Assembly (NCBI RefSeq): GCF_042434745.1 | Contig: NZ_JBHLSS010000045.1 | DNA: 64,000 nucleotides | Strand: one strand, 5' to 3' | From: Azotobacter paspali | GTDB taxonomy: Bacteria > Pseudomonadota > Gammaproteobacteria > Pseudomonadales > Pseudomonadaceae | Part shown: piece after piece, positions 18,390-28,628 of the stretch | Position numbering within the stretch: position 1 is the first letter of the stretch | Layout: each line of letters opens with the position of its first letter | Made by a program: the position numbers and the translations under genes | The notes under the pieces: generated by a model | Databases searched by the model: none | Told to the model about the DNA's origin: nothing | What the model saw: the letters and a program-made list of their open reading frames with translations, nothing else

Positions 18390-19307
18390 TCAGGGAGCGG
18401 TCCGGCGGAACACGTAGAAGCGGTTCGGCTCGCCGGTCACGTAGAGGTTGCCCGCCCGGTCCATCGTCACCCCCTCGGCTTGGCGGATGCTGTGGCGCAG
18501 ACCGTTGAGGCCGCCGAGCAGGGTCATGAAGCTGAACGGACGCCCTTCGCCATCGAGCTCCAGCAGCAGCCGCGACTCGTCGGACAGCAGCAGGAAATGC
18601 CCGCTGCGCGGATCGACCGTCAGCGAGGACAGGTCGCGCACGGGCAGGTCATCGTCCGACAGCGGCCGCGGAATGCCGACGATCCCCGCGTCGGCGGAAA
18701 CGTCTAGGCCGAACAGCGCCGGCGGCCGCTCCTGGGCCAGCAGCAGCCGGTTCGTCCGTGCATCCCAGCCCAGCCCCTCGAAGCCCTTGTTGCCGGTCTC
18801 GGCAAAACCGAGGTCGTAGCGCTGCGCATCCTTCAGATCGAAACTGTCCGCAGCCGCGGGAAGAGAAAACAGCGCCACCAGGCGATGGCGCTCGTCGACT
18901 ATGGCCAGACGCCCGTCGCCGAGTGCCTCCACCCCCTCCGGATCGGCGAAGCCGGTAAGGCGTATACGCCGCAGAACCGTGCCCTCCAGGCTGAACTCCA
19001 CCAGTTGCGGATGCTTGCCGGTGACGGTGAACAACGTATTGGTCTGCGGGTTCCAGGTCAGACCGGAGGTTTCGTCCTCCTCCAGCCCCGATAGGCTGAC
19101 CTCCAGCGCCAGGCGGTAGTCAGGCAGCCAGATACCGGCGGCACGCGCCTGCGGCGTCTCCCGGCACTCCCGCCAGGACAGCCGGAGCAGATCGAGCCAG
19201 TGCCACTGGTAGCCGACCAGCAGGACGACCAGGACCGATACCAGCAGGGCCACACGAAACGACAGGCGCAGCAAGGAAGTCCGGGCAAGGGGAAAAGACA
19301 GCGGCAT
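18390..19307 (-). CDS. SdiA-regulated-type (YjiK-like) envelope protein
   Basis: 305 residues with one N-terminal membrane anchor (about 10-35), followed by a periplasmic beta-propeller-like domain. Repeats such as ETSGLTWNPQTNTLF, GFADPEGVEALGDGRLAIVDE and GFEGLGWDARTNRLLLAQE are typical of the SdiA-regulated/esterase-like phytase fold. No enzymatic activity is established by the sequence. It is convergent with rpiA, 13 bp apart, so the two transcripts probably share or overlap ends. Confidence 0.82.
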   Translation of the reverse strand: MPLSFPLARTSLLRLSFRVALLVSVLVVLLVGYQWHWLDLLRLSWRECRETPQARAAGIWLPDYRLALEVSLSGLEEDETSGLTWNPQTNTLFTVTGKHPQLVEFSLEGTVLRRIRLTGFADPEGVEALGDGRLAIVDERHRLVALFSLPAAADSFDLKDAQRYDLGFAETGNKGFEGLGWDARTNRLLLAQERPPALFGLDVSADAGIVGIPRPLSDDDLPVRDLSSLTVDPRSGHFLLLSDESRLLLELDGEGRPFSFMTLLGGLNGLRHSIRQAEGVTMDRAGNLYVTGEPNRFYVFRRTAP

Positions 19308-19424
19308 GGGTTGGTTTCCGCAAGACGAAACAGGCCGCAAGCCTGTCAGAGACAGCTTGCCTGAAAATTAAAATCGGGATGAAAGGCCGGGCGGCCGGAT
19401 ACGCCGCGCGCCCGGCCGAAGGTC

Positions 19425-20090
19425 TCAGAGCACCCGGCTTTCGAAGCGGGACAGTCCGGTCAGCTCCAACACCAGACGATCGCCGCTGGCGAACGGGCCG
19501 ACGCCGGCCGGCGTGCCGGTGGATACCACGTCGCCCGGCTGCAGGCTGAAATGCCCGGCGATGTGCTGGATCAGCGCGATGATGGGGTTGAGCATGTCGC
19601 GGCTGTTGCCGTCCTGGCGCACCTCGCCGTTGATGGTCAGACGGATGCCGATGTCGGTGAGATCCGCGATGGCATCGCCGGACACGAAAGGCGCCAGCAC
19701 ATAGCCGCCGTCGAAGGACTTGGCCAGTTCCCAGGGCAGCCCCTTTTCCTTGAGCCTGGCCTGCACGTCGCGCAGGGTCAGGTCGAGAGCCGGAGCGAAG
19801 CCGGAGATGGCGTCGCGCACCTCCTCGGCGCCCGGCTGGTGCGACAGCGGCTTGCCGATCAGCACGGCGATTTCCGCCTCGTAGTGCACCGAACCGCGGT
19901 CCTGCGGAATGCTGAAGCCGTCTTCCAGCGGTACCGTGCAACTGCCCGGCTTGATGAACAGCAGGGGCTCGGTCGGCACCGGGTTGTTCAGCTCCCGGGC
20001 GTGCTCGGCGTAGTTGCGGCCGACGCAGACCACCTTGCCCAGCGGGTAGTGGATGCGCGTACCGTCGAGGTATTGGTGCTGGTAACTCAT
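19425..20090 (-). CDS. Fumarylacetoacetate hydrolase family protein
   Basis: 221-residue single-domain FAH-fold enzyme. The metal-binding residues are seen in VHYEAEIAVLIG (E-x-E) and in the downstream FAPALDLTLRDVQ aspartate. The start is KVVCVGRNYAEHARE and the late motif is QPGDVVSTGTPAGVGP, both typical of the YcgM group. Relatives act as oxaloacetate tautomerase, acylpyruvase or oxaloacetate decarboxylase; which applies cannot be decided here. The start at 20090 follows an AAGGAG-like site. Confidence 0.9.
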   Translation of the reverse strand: MSYQHQYLDGTRIHYPLGKVVCVGRNYAEHARELNNPVPTEPLLFIKPGSCTVPLEDGFSIPQDRGSVHYEAEIAVLIGKPLSHQPGAEEVRDAISGFAPALDLTLRDVQARLKEKGLPWELAKSFDGGYVLAPFVSGDAIADLTDIGIRLTINGEVRQDGNSRDMLNPIIALIQHIAGHFSLQPGDVVSTGTPAGVGPFASGDRLVLELTGLSRFESRVL

Positions 20091-20244
20091 GCAAGGCTCC
20101 TTGTGTCTTTGTGGCTGGAAGTCCATGGCGGCGACTCTACGGCAAATCCGCGTGGCGTCGAAGGCTTTTCCGGGCGCCGGCATCCGGGAGCGGGAAAGGA
20201 CGCGAACGCAGGCCACGCGGGCCGGCATCCGGGACGCGGGCGGA

Positions 20245-21636
20245 TCAGACGAAGATCTTACCGGGATTCATGATGCCGTTCGGATCGAACACCGCCTTGA
20301 TCGCCTTCATGCAGGCAATCTCGGCCTCCGAGCGACTGTAGCCCAGGTAGTCGCGCTTGGTCATGCCCACGCCGTGCTCGGCGGAAATCGAGCCGTCGTA
20401 CTTCTGCACGATCTCGAACACCCACTTGTTCACCGTGGCGCACTTGGCGAAAAACTCGTCCTTGTCCATGGCATCGGGCTTGAGGATGTTCAGGTGCAGG
20501 TTGCCGTCGCCAATGTGGCCGAACCAGACGATCTCGAAATCCGGGTAATGTTCGGCAACGATCGCGTCGATTTCCTTGAGGAAGGCCGGCACCTTGCCAA
20601 TGGTGACCGAGACGTCGTTCTTATACGGGGTCCAGTGGGAGATGGTCTCGGAGATGTACTCGCGCAGCTTCCAGAGGTTCTGCAACTGCTGCTCGCTCTG
20701 GCTCATCACCCCGTCGAGCACCCAGCCCTGCTCGACGCAATGCTCGAAGGTCGCCAGTGCCTGCTCGGCGCGCTCCTCGGTGCTGGCCTCGAACTCCAGC
20801 AGCGCATAGAAGGGACACTCGGTCTCGAATGGCGCCGGCACGTCGCCGCGCGCCAGCACCTTGGCCAGCGCCTTGTCGGAAAAGAACTCGAAGGCCGTCA
20901 GGTCCATCTTGTCCTGGAAGGCGTGCAGCACCGGCATGATCGAGTCGAGATCGGGAGTGCCGAGGACCAAAGCGGTGAGGTTGGTCGGCGCGCGATCGAG
21001 GCGCATGGTGGCCTCGACGACGAAGCCCAGGGTGCCCTCGGCGCCGATGAACAGTTGGCGCAGGTCATAGCCGGTGGCGTTCTTGATCAGGTCCTTGTTC
21101 AGTTCGAGCAGATCGCCCTTGCCGGTGACCACCTTGAGGCCGGCTACCCAGTTGCGGGTCATACCGTAGCGGATCACCTTGATCCCGCCGGCGTTGGTGC
21201 CGATGTTGCCGCCGATCTGGCTGGAACCGGCGGAGGCGAAGTCGACCGGGTAGTACAGCCCCTTGTCCGCGGCGAAGTCCTGCAGTTGCTTGGTCACCAC
21301 GCCAGGCTCGCAGACCACGGTGCGGTCGATCTCGTCGAAGCGCAGGATGCGGTTCATGTAGTCGAAGGCCACCACCACTTCGCCATGCGCGGCGACGGCG
21401 GCGGCGGACAGCCCGGTGCGCCCGCCCGAGGGCACCAGGGCGACCTTGCGCTCGTTGGCCCAGCGGACGATGGCCTGCACCTGCTCTATGCTCTTCGGGA
21501 ACGCGATGGCCAGGGGGGCGGGGGCGAAATGCTTGGTCCAGTCCTTGCCGTAGGCGTTGAGGGAGTCGGCGTCGGTGAGCACCTTGCCGGGCTCCACCAG
21601 GGTCTTCAACTCGTCTATCAGGGCAGGGTTGGTCAT
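20245..21636 (-). CDS. FAD-linked D-2-hydroxyglutarate/D-lactate-type dehydrogenase
   Basis: 463-residue flavoprotein of the VAO/PCMH family. The FAD-binding part (about 40-215) contains VPSGGRTGLSAAAVAA and the SSQIGGNIGTNAGGIKVIRYGMTRN stretch; the C-terminal FAD-linked oxidase domain ends with ISAEHGVGMTKRDYL and the GIMNPGKIF motif. In pseudomonads the gene beside serA oxidises D-2-hydroxyglutarate to 2-oxoglutarate with electron-transfer flavoprotein as acceptor, removing the by-product of SerA. It is divergent from serA here. The start at 21636 was chosen over an upstream one with 15 atypical residues. Confidence 0.92.
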   Translation of the reverse strand: MTNPALIDELKTLVEPGKVLTDADSLNAYGKDWTKHFAPAPLAIAFPKSIEQVQAIVRWANERKVALVPSGGRTGLSAAAVAAHGEVVVAFDYMNRILRFDEIDRTVVCEPGVVTKQLQDFAADKGLYYPVDFASAGSSQIGGNIGTNAGGIKVIRYGMTRNWVAGLKVVTGKGDLLELNKDLIKNATGYDLRQLFIGAEGTLGFVVEATMRLDRAPTNLTALVLGTPDLDSIMPVLHAFQDKMDLTAFEFFSDKALAKVLARGDVPAPFETECPFYALLEFEASTEERAEQALATFEHCVEQGWVLDGVMSQSEQQLQNLWKLREYISETISHWTPYKNDVSVTIGKVPAFLKEIDAIVAEHYPDFEIVWFGHIGDGNLHLNILKPDAMDKDEFFAKCATVNKWVFEIVQKYDGSISAEHGVGMTKRDYLGYSRSEAEIACMKAIKAVFDPNGIMNPGKIFV

Positions 21637-21841
21637 GGGAAAACTCTCAAAGGATTCATGGCCGTCCTGAATACCCTTCACGTACCAGGAATGGCGGTTT
21701 GGCGGGCTCGGTATGCTAGCATAGCCGTCCCGTGAGTCGTGCTTCCCGCCGATTTCCGGAACGGCTGTAGCCCTTTCCGGGCAGTACTACCGGCTGCCCA
21801 CCTACATCGCCACCTACCTCCAGGAAAACAGGTTTACGTAG

Positions 21842-23071
<1,230 letters not shown>

Positions 23072-23097
23072 CCATTCAGCAGCCGCGAGCCGCCCGA

Positions 23098-23136
23098 CGA
23101 CGAGGCCCGTACCGAATGGTACGGGCCTCGTCGTTT
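23098..23136. terminator. Bidirectional intrinsic terminator between serA and AEC transporter
   Basis: A 16-bp perfect stem (23098-23113 pairing with 23118-23133) closes a GAAT loop and is followed by TTT. It lies 26 bp after the serA stop and 8 bp before the stop of the convergent gene. The T run is short, but the stem is very strong. Confidence 0.85.
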
Positions 23137-23143
23137 CCGCTGG

Positions 23144-24043
23144 CTACAGATGCGCGCCGAGAAACACCCACAGCGGCAGGGTCAGCACCGCCAGCAGAGT
23201 CGACAGGGTGATCGCCGAGCCGACCACCCCGCTGTCCTCCGGGTGGCGGACGAAGCCAAACACGTTCACCCCGCTGGGGCAGGCGGCCATGGCGATCAGC
23301 ACCGAACTGGCCAGCGGCCCCAGCCCGAACGCCGCGCACAGGAGCAGTACCGCCAGCGGGAACACCAGCAGCTTGGCGAAGACGATGCCGAGCGCCTCAC
23401 GGCTGGGTAACAGACGGTAGCCGGAGAGATTGACCCCGAGCACGATCAGCGCGCAGGGCAGTGCCGCCTGTCCCAGCCACTGGACCAGATGCTCGATGGA
23501 GACGGGCAGTTGCAGGCCGGAAAGGTTCAGCAGCACGCCCAGCACCAGCCCGACGATCATCGGGTTGGCCAGGCTCAGCAACAGGGAGCGGACATTCACC
23601 GCCTCCCCGTCGGCCAGCGCGCCGTACAGGCTCTGGAAGGAAAACAGCAGTAGGCTGTGGAAGGCCAGCACCGTGAACACGTAGACCAGTCCGGGATTGC
23701 CGAACAGGGTGGCTACCAGCGGGATGCCCACCAACACGTTGTTAGAGAAGCCGGCGGTCAGGCCGAACGGCGTGGGCCGTCCGCGCAGGCGGTGGCCGAT
23801 CAGGTTCACCACGGCGAAGACGCTCAGGGCCGGCAGGAAGTAGGCCAGCAGCAGGCCGGGGGAAAAGCCCTCGTCCAGCGAGGCCTTGGCTATGCCATGG
23901 AACAGTAGCATCGGCATGAACAGCTTGAAGGTCAGGTTGCCCAGCTCCCTGGCCGCCTGGGCACCCAGCCACTGGCGGCGCCCGAGAAAGTAGCCCAGCA
24001 CGATCAGGGCGAAGATCGGCAGAATCGCCTGTAGCACAGCCAC
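23144..24043 (-). CDS. AEC-family (auxin efflux carrier-like) transporter
   Basis: Inner-membrane transporter of about 299 residues and ten helices. The opening LQAILPIFALIVLGYFLGRR, the mid-protein NNVLVGIPLVATLFG and the late ACPSGVNVFGF are family hallmarks. Bacterial members carry small organic acids or amino acids; the substrate is not determined. The start is likely the GTG at 24043, preceded by a GGAG site; a second GTG two codons on is possible. The open frame continues upstream into unrelated sequence that overlaps the next gene, which I exclude. Confidence 0.85.
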   Translation of the reverse strand: MAVLQAILPIFALIVLGYFLGRRQWLGAQAARELGNLTFKLFMPMLLFHGIAKASLDEGFSPGLLLAYFLPALSVFAVVNLIGHRLRGRPTPFGLTAGFSNNVLVGIPLVATLFGNPGLVYVFTVLAFHSLLLFSFQSLYGALADGEAVNVRSLLLSLANPMIVGLVLGVLLNLSGLQLPVSIEHLVQWLGQAALPCALIVLGVNLSGYRLLPSREALGIVFAKLLVFPLAVLLLCAAFGLGPLASSVLIAMAACPSGVNVFGFVRHPEDSGVVGSAITLSTLLAVLTLPLWVFLGAHL

Positions 24044-24081
24044 GACTGAAAGACTCCGGCAGCGTAAAGGAAAAGGCTTGC

Positions 24082-25149
24082 TCAGCGTCGCGCCAGGCGC
24101 ATGATCTGCCGCGCGAAGAAGGCTCCCGTGAGAATTACCCCGAACAGGCGGAGCGTCTGCATGGCCAGCACCAGACCAGCATCCGAGCGGGTATCCACGG
24201 CGATGATCGCCATGGCGTCCAGGCCGCCGGGAGTGGTCGCCAGGTAGACGGAGAGGAAATCCTTGCCGAGCAGCAGCGCGATCAGCCAGGCCGACAGCGC
24301 GCAGAGCACGATCAGTACCACCGCGCCGACGATCATCGCCGGCAGGCGGCGCCAGACATGGCTCAGCGTCGCCAGATCGAAACGCAACCCGATATAGCAT
24401 CCGATTGCCCCGTAGGCCAGAGGTGGCAGCCAATCCGGCAGCCCCAGGCGCAGCACGCCAGCCACCTGCAGGGCGGCACCGGCCAGCAGCGGCAGCAGCA
24501 GGGCGCCGGCGGACAGGCGCGCGCCGGCCAGCACCCCGCACGGGATCAGCGCCAGGCTCGGTGCCAAGTCCGCCAGCCCGGTCTGCGCCGGCAGCGGCGA
24601 CAACCCGGCCGGCTCGACGTCCGGGATTCCAGTCAGATGCCCGACCAGCGCCCCGATCAGCACCACGCAAACCACCCGCACGTACTGCATGGTCGCCACC
24701 ACGCGGCCGTCGGCGCCGTCCTCCTCGGCCATCGCGACCATCGCCGAGGCGGCCCCGGGCGCCATCCCCCAGGCCGCGGTGCTGCCGGAAATGCCGCCGA
24801 ACCAGACCAGCCCCAGGCTCACCAGCAGACTGAGGGCCAAGGTCAGCAAGGTCGCCAGCAGCATCACATGCCAGGACTGCGCCAAGTTCAGCAACACCGA
24901 CAGGGTCATCGACTGGGCGACCAGGATGCCGACGCAGCCCTGGCCCAGCTTGAAGACCGGCCTGGGTATGTGGATAGTCGCACCGCAAACACCGAAGGCC
25001 ACGGCCACCAACATAGGGCCGAGAAACCAGGCGGCCGGCAGATCCAGATGGCCGAGCAGTCCGCCACCGGCTCCGGCGACGACCAGCAAGGCCAACCACT
25101 GCAACGCGGCAGGCCAGGTACGGAGCGAAAAGCGCGGCGACTGCGACAA
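24082..25149 (-). CDS. AbrB-family (ammonia monooxygenase regulator-type) membrane protein
   Basis: About 355 residues with ten or so membrane helices in two similar halves. The first half has AAWFLGPMLVA and GVCGATIHIP with GQGCVGILVAQS; the second has YLATTPGGLDAMAIIA, the AbrB-duplication signature. The role is unclear; relatives are putative transporters. The conserved part begins just after 25149, where a TTG follows a GGAG box at about 8 bp spacing, so I use that start. ATGs at 25263 and 25272 would add 38-41 poorly conserved residues and cannot be excluded. Confidence 0.75.
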   Translation of the reverse strand: MSQSPRFSLRTWPAALQWLALLVVAGAGGGLLGHLDLPAAWFLGPMLVAVAFGVCGATIHIPRPVFKLGQGCVGILVAQSMTLSVLLNLAQSWHVMLLATLLTLALSLLVSLGLVWFGGISGSTAAWGMAPGAASAMVAMAEEDGADGRVVATMQYVRVVCVVLIGALVGHLTGIPDVEPAGLSPLPAQTGLADLAPSLALIPCGVLAGARLSAGALLLPLLAGAALQVAGVLRLGLPDWLPPLAYGAIGCYIGLRFDLATLSHVWRRLPAMIVGAVVLIVLCALSAWLIALLLGKDFLSVYLATTPGGLDAMAIIAVDTRSDAGLVLAMQTLRLFGVILTGAFFARQIMRLARR

Positions 25150-25279
25150 CCCGGATTCTCCACGGCGAGGGTAAGACTCATCGGTACGCTGTACGAAAAT
25201 GTACCGCCGGGAGGAATTATCGACCGCGCCATTGATCAGGTCTATCCACTGCCGGATAGCCATTGGTGGCAAGCAAGGC

Positions 25280-25783
25280 TCATCGCGCGTCTTCGCCCGC
25301 CTCCAGCGCTGCCAGGGCGGTGACCGCGTCCATCAGTTCCTCTTCGCTGAACACCCGCACCCCGTGGCGCCTGAGCAGCGCGGCGGTGACCCCCTCGCCG
25401 GGCACCCGCCGGCCGGCGAAACTGCCGTCGTAGTTCTCGTGGTTGCCACAGGAAGGACTGCGCGCCTTGAGCACGGCGAGGCGGATGCCGTTGGCCTCGA
25501 CCAGTCGCAGGGCGGCGCGGGCGCCGGCGAGGAAGGCCGCACCGACATCCGCGCCGTCGACGGTCAGCACACCGCACTCGCCATCCAGCACCCGGGTGCC
25601 CTGCCCGCCGGGAATCTCCACCGGCGGCCGAGGCGTCGGCAGACCGCCGGCGACCTCCGGGCAGACCGCCACCAGGCGTCCCTGGCGCCGCCATTCCTCG
25701 AGCAGAACGAAAGGACCGTGGCTGCCACCGTCGTAGCAAACCCGCTCGCCGAGCAGGCAGCGACTGACCAGGATCTTGTGCAT
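25280..25783 (-). CDS. DUF523 family protein
   Basis: 167-residue protein with the DUF523 layout: KILVSRCLLGERVCYDGG at the N-terminus, CPEVAGGLPTPRPPVEI in the middle and the cysteine motif KARSPSCGNHENYDG at about 110-125. The conserved cysteines suggest metal or cofactor binding, but the family is not functionally characterised to my knowledge. It lies 30 bp after the 2OG-Fe(II) oxygenase gene on the same strand. Confidence 0.85.
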   Translation of the reverse strand: MHKILVSRCLLGERVCYDGGSHGPFVLLEEWRRQGRLVAVCPEVAGGLPTPRPPVEIPGGQGTRVLDGECGVLTVDGADVGAAFLAGARAALRLVEANGIRLAVLKARSPSCGNHENYDGSFAGRRVPGEGVTAALLRRHGVRVFSEEELMDAVTALAALEAGEDAR

Positions 25784-25813
25784 GCGGGGCTCCGTGTGCC
25801 GGCGCGGACCGGC

Positions 25814-26446
25814 CTACAGGATCTCCAGGGGGTTACCGGCACGCCGCCGGAACCAGCCGGTCAGCGACAGCCGTTCGCGGGTCGCCGGCAGCACCTCGTG
25901 AGGAAAACTCGCCGACATGAAGCAGGCCAGGCTGCCGCCCTGCGGCATCATGTCGTGCGCCCGGCCGCCCGGCAGATACAGGCGCAGCTCGCCGCCTTCG
26001 TCGGGCTGCCAGTCCTCGTTGAGGTAGAGCACCACGGTCACCGTGCGGCTGTCGTCGTCGCGGAAGCGGTCGAAGTGGCGCCGGTAAAAGGCCCCCGGCG
26101 GATAAAGCGCGAAGTGGCACTCGAGCTCCTCCAGACCGAGGAACAACTCACGGTTAAGGGTCTGGCGCAGAGAGTCCATCAATGCTAGCCAAGCATCGCC
26201 CGGCGCGCACTGGCCGGGCTCCAGCCAGGCGGTGTAGTCGCCGCGCACGCTGTCCTGCACCAATTGCCGGCCGCCGCGGCCTATGGCGGCGGGCGTCAGC
26301 TCGCCGGCATCCGCCCGCGCGCGACACTCCGCAGCCAGCTCGGCGGTCAATGCCGGCGGCAGGAAGATGCTTTGCTGCGACCAGCCGGGGCCAGCCAGGT
26401 CGTCGACGATGCTCAGCAGCAGGGAATGAGCGGGAGAGATAGGCAT
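25814..26446 (-). CDS. 2OG-Fe(II) oxygenase family protein
   Basis: 210-residue cytoplasmic prolyl-4-hydroxylase-like dioxygenase. The iron ligands are the H and D of RRHFDRFRDD and the histidine in FPHEVLP; the 2-oxoglutarate-binding arginine follows in RERLSLTGW. The double-stranded beta-helix core covers about residues 115-205. Relatives include SM-20/PiuC-like hydroxylases; the target is unknown. The start at 26446 is preferred over an upstream one that adds 16 unrelated residues. It is followed by DUF523 and probably forms a pair with it. Confidence 0.87.
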   Translation of the reverse strand: MPISPAHSLLLSIVDDLAGPGWSQQSIFLPPALTAELAAECRARADAGELTPAAIGRGGRQLVQDSVRGDYTAWLEPGQCAPGDAWLALMDSLRQTLNRELFLGLEELECHFALYPPGAFYRRHFDRFRDDDSRTVTVVLYLNEDWQPDEGGELRLYLPGGRAHDMMPQGGSLACFMSASFPHEVLPATRERLSLTGWFRRRAGNPLEIL

Positions 26447-26469
26447 GCTGGATATTCTAGGGGTTGCCG

Positions 26470-26775
26470 AGGTTTTGGAGTAGGTCGGCCCCAAATATCG
26501 TGCAGCCCACGGATCAGTCTCCGGTATCGCTAGGCGGTCGCCAGCGAAAACGCCAAGGACACATTGGCAGGTCGACCACCGGGACCTGTTCTACACCCTG
26601 GTGGAAAGCGAGGAACAGAAAGAGACTCACGTCCTCGCCAGCGACATGGTCGAACGCCTGCACTCACCGGGCGGCACGCCCAACGACGCCTGGCTGACCT
26701 GCGTACTCGGACCGGGCAACGATGCCCGAGAGCTGGAACGACGAAGGCAACGGCCCCGATGCCGGCTCGCGGCCG
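26470..26775 (+). pseudogene. Possible C-terminal remnant of an unrecognised gene
   Basis: In the 392-bp gap before the DUF2059 gene, one frame reads as plausible protein from about 26559: a WQVDHRDLFYTLVESEEQKE stretch, then HVLASDMVERLHSPGG and DAWLTCVLGPGNDARELERR. Composition and codon use look like coding sequence, but there is no good start upstream, and the frame runs on into the next gene without its own stop. I do not recognise the family. It may be the tail of a gene whose front was deleted. Confidence 0.3.
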
Positions 26776-26838
26776 GCGCCCCCTCGACTTTTGCGCGCGG
26801 GGCCGTTGACAATAGCGCTACGAACGACCGGAGTCTTC

Positions 26839-27576
26839 ATGCGCGCCCTCGTCTTCCTCGTCCTCGCCCTGCTCGGCCCGCCCGGCTTCGCCGACGATTA
26901 CCTGCAGCTCTACCGGAGCGGGGGCTGGCCGGAACAGCGCGAGCACTTCCACGCTGCCCTCGCCAGCGCCCAGCAGCGCTACCGGACCAACCTGCCGCCA
27001 GCGATCTACCAGACCCTGGTCGACAACAGCAACCAGCGCTTCGCCGCCCAGGCCATGGACCGCCGCGCCCTGGCGGCGCTGCGCGCCCGGTTGCCGCAGC
27101 CGGGGCCGGCGCTGGCCTTTTTCGAGAGCCCGCTGGGCCGCAAGATCGTCGCCGCCGAACTGACCGCCACCCGCAGCGACCAGTTGGCCAGGCACGCCAA
27201 CGGCCTGCCGCGCATGCAGGCCGACGCCACTCGCCGCCTGCTGATCCGCCACCTGGCGCAGGCCATCCCGGCCGGAGAAGCCGGCGCCGAACTCAGCCTG
27301 GCGCTGGCCGGAGTGGCCGCCGATAGCCTGAGCCAAATGGTGCCCGGCTTCGGCCTGTTCAGCGGCGGCCAGCTCGGCATGCTCGACAACCAGCGCCAGC
27401 GCATCCGCGACGAGATCGAGCAGGATCTGGACAACACCCTGATGTACGTCTACCGGGACCTATCCGACCCGGAACTGGAAGAGTTCGTCGAGTTCGCCGA
27501 GTCGCCCGCCGGCCGGGCCTACTACCAGGCTGCCCTGGCCGCCCTGCGCGCCGGCCTGGCGGTCGGACAGCAATAG
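26839..27576 (+). CDS. DUF2059 domain-containing secreted protein
   Basis: 245 residues with a signal peptide (about 1-18, cleavage after GFA) and helical repeats typical of DUF2059: FFESPLGRKIVAAE and the second copy FAESPAGRAYYQAALAA. Proteins with this domain are periplasmic and of unknown function. The start ATG at 26839 follows a GGAG box. Its end lies 4 bp from the convergent alpha/beta hydrolase stop. Confidence 0.85.
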   Translation: MRALVFLVLALLGPPGFADDYLQLYRSGGWPEQREHFHAALASAQQRYRTNLPPAIYQTLVDNSNQRFAAQAMDRRALAALRARLPQPGPALAFFESPLGRKIVAAELTATRSDQLARHANGLPRMQADATRRLLIRHLAQAIPAGEAGAELSLALAGVAADSLSQMVPGFGLFSGGQLGMLDNQRQRIRDEIEQDLDNTLMYVYRDLSDPELEEFVEFAESPAGRAYYQAALAALRAGLAVGQQ

Positions 27577-27580
27577 CCGG

Positions 27581-28519
27581 TCACGCCAGCCGTTCGCGCA
27601 GAAAATCGAAGTAGCGCTTGCGCAGCGCCTCGCACTCGTTGGCCAGGTGATGGCGCGCGTCCGCCAGCAGCAGAAACTGCGGATTGCGGAACTTGCCCCG
27701 CAGCACGTCCAGGTTGTGCCGCCAGTCGACGGTCAGGTCGGCATCGCCCTGGATGATCAGCGGGCTGCGCTCGCTGCGCCCGGCGGCCTCGATGCGCGGA
27801 ATCCAGCGCGCTAGCGCGCCGACCCAGGCGGTCGGCAGGATGCGCGCCTGCAGCGGGTCGCGCTGGATGAATTCGAGGAAGGCCGTGTCGCTGGAATTGT
27901 CGGTGAAACGCCGCGGAATCGACTGGACGAACGGCCGCAGTGCCTGATAGCTGAGTTTCGACAGCCGCCAACTGCGCGGCCGCACCAGCGGGGCGAAGAG
28001 GATGGTCTCGCCCAGTTCGGAACGCGGCGCGCCGGTCAGCAGATAATCGAGCAGGATGGCGCCACCGGTGCTCTGCCCGAACAGGTGCCAGGGCTTGGGC
28101 AAATCGAGCGCGGCGGCTTCGCCCAGAAGCCCCTGGAACACCGCCTGGTATTCGGCGAAGTCGTCGATGCTGGCCGGCGCGCCACTGGACAGCCCGTGCC
28201 CCGGCAGGTCGCAGGAGAGTACGGCGAAGCCCATGCCCAGCGCCCAGTCGAACACGTGCCGATAGAGTCCCATGTGATCGTAGTAGCCGTGCAACAGCAG
28301 CAGGGTCGCGCGCGGCCGCTCCGGCCACCAGACCTGGGCGACGATCCGGTAGGGACCGACGTCGAAGGCGCCGAGGCGGCCCTGCACACCCAGGCGATGC
28401 TCGCCCAGGTCGAGCCCGTAGTAGCGGCGGTAGGCCCGGACTCGCGGCGACTCGTCACCGGCCGTGGCCAAAGGCTGCAGCAAAGGACGCAGAAGATCGG
28501 GCTGGAAAGACTCTGACAT
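27581..28519 (-). CDS. Alpha/beta hydrolase (lysophospholipase-like)
   Basis: 312-residue serine hydrolase. The oxyanion strand is LLLHGYYDHMGLY, the nucleophile elbow GQSTGG contains the catalytic serine, the acid is probably in IQGDADLTVDW, and the histidine in DARHHLANE. The pattern is close to monoacylglycerol lipase/lysophospholipase proteins. There is no signal peptide, so it acts in the cytoplasm. It is divergent from the thioredoxin-like gene. Confidence 0.88.
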   Translation of the reverse strand: MSESFQPDLLRPLLQPLATAGDESPRVRAYRRYYGLDLGEHRLGVQGRLGAFDVGPYRIVAQVWWPERPRATLLLLHGYYDHMGLYRHVFDWALGMGFAVLSCDLPGHGLSSGAPASIDDFAEYQAVFQGLLGEAAALDLPKPWHLFGQSTGGAILLDYLLTGAPRSELGETILFAPLVRPRSWRLSKLSYQALRPFVQSIPRRFTDNSSDTAFLEFIQRDPLQARILPTAWVGALARWIPRIEAAGRSERSPLIIQGDADLTVDWRHNLDVLRGKFRNPQFLLLADARHHLANECEALRKRYFDFLRERLA

Positions 28520-28628
28520 GACACCTCATCCGCGAAGGAAACCACGCCCGGCGCTCCACCGTGCCGACGCCCTTCATCGGACAGGCGTGGCGTGGCAAGC
28601 TAGGGCATTCTCTGCCCGTCTTTACGCC

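Noticed and set aside
20089..21735. Long plus-strand open frame of 548 codons
   Set aside because: It lies antisense to the D-2-hydroxyglutarate dehydrogenase gene; the translation is His/Gln/Gly-rich without any family motif, as expected for the complement of a GC-rich gene.
23144..25099. A 651-residue fusion of the AEC transporter with upstream sequence
   Set aside because: The upstream part is antiphase to the AbrB-family gene, which has proper membrane helices; the fusion is an open-frame accident.
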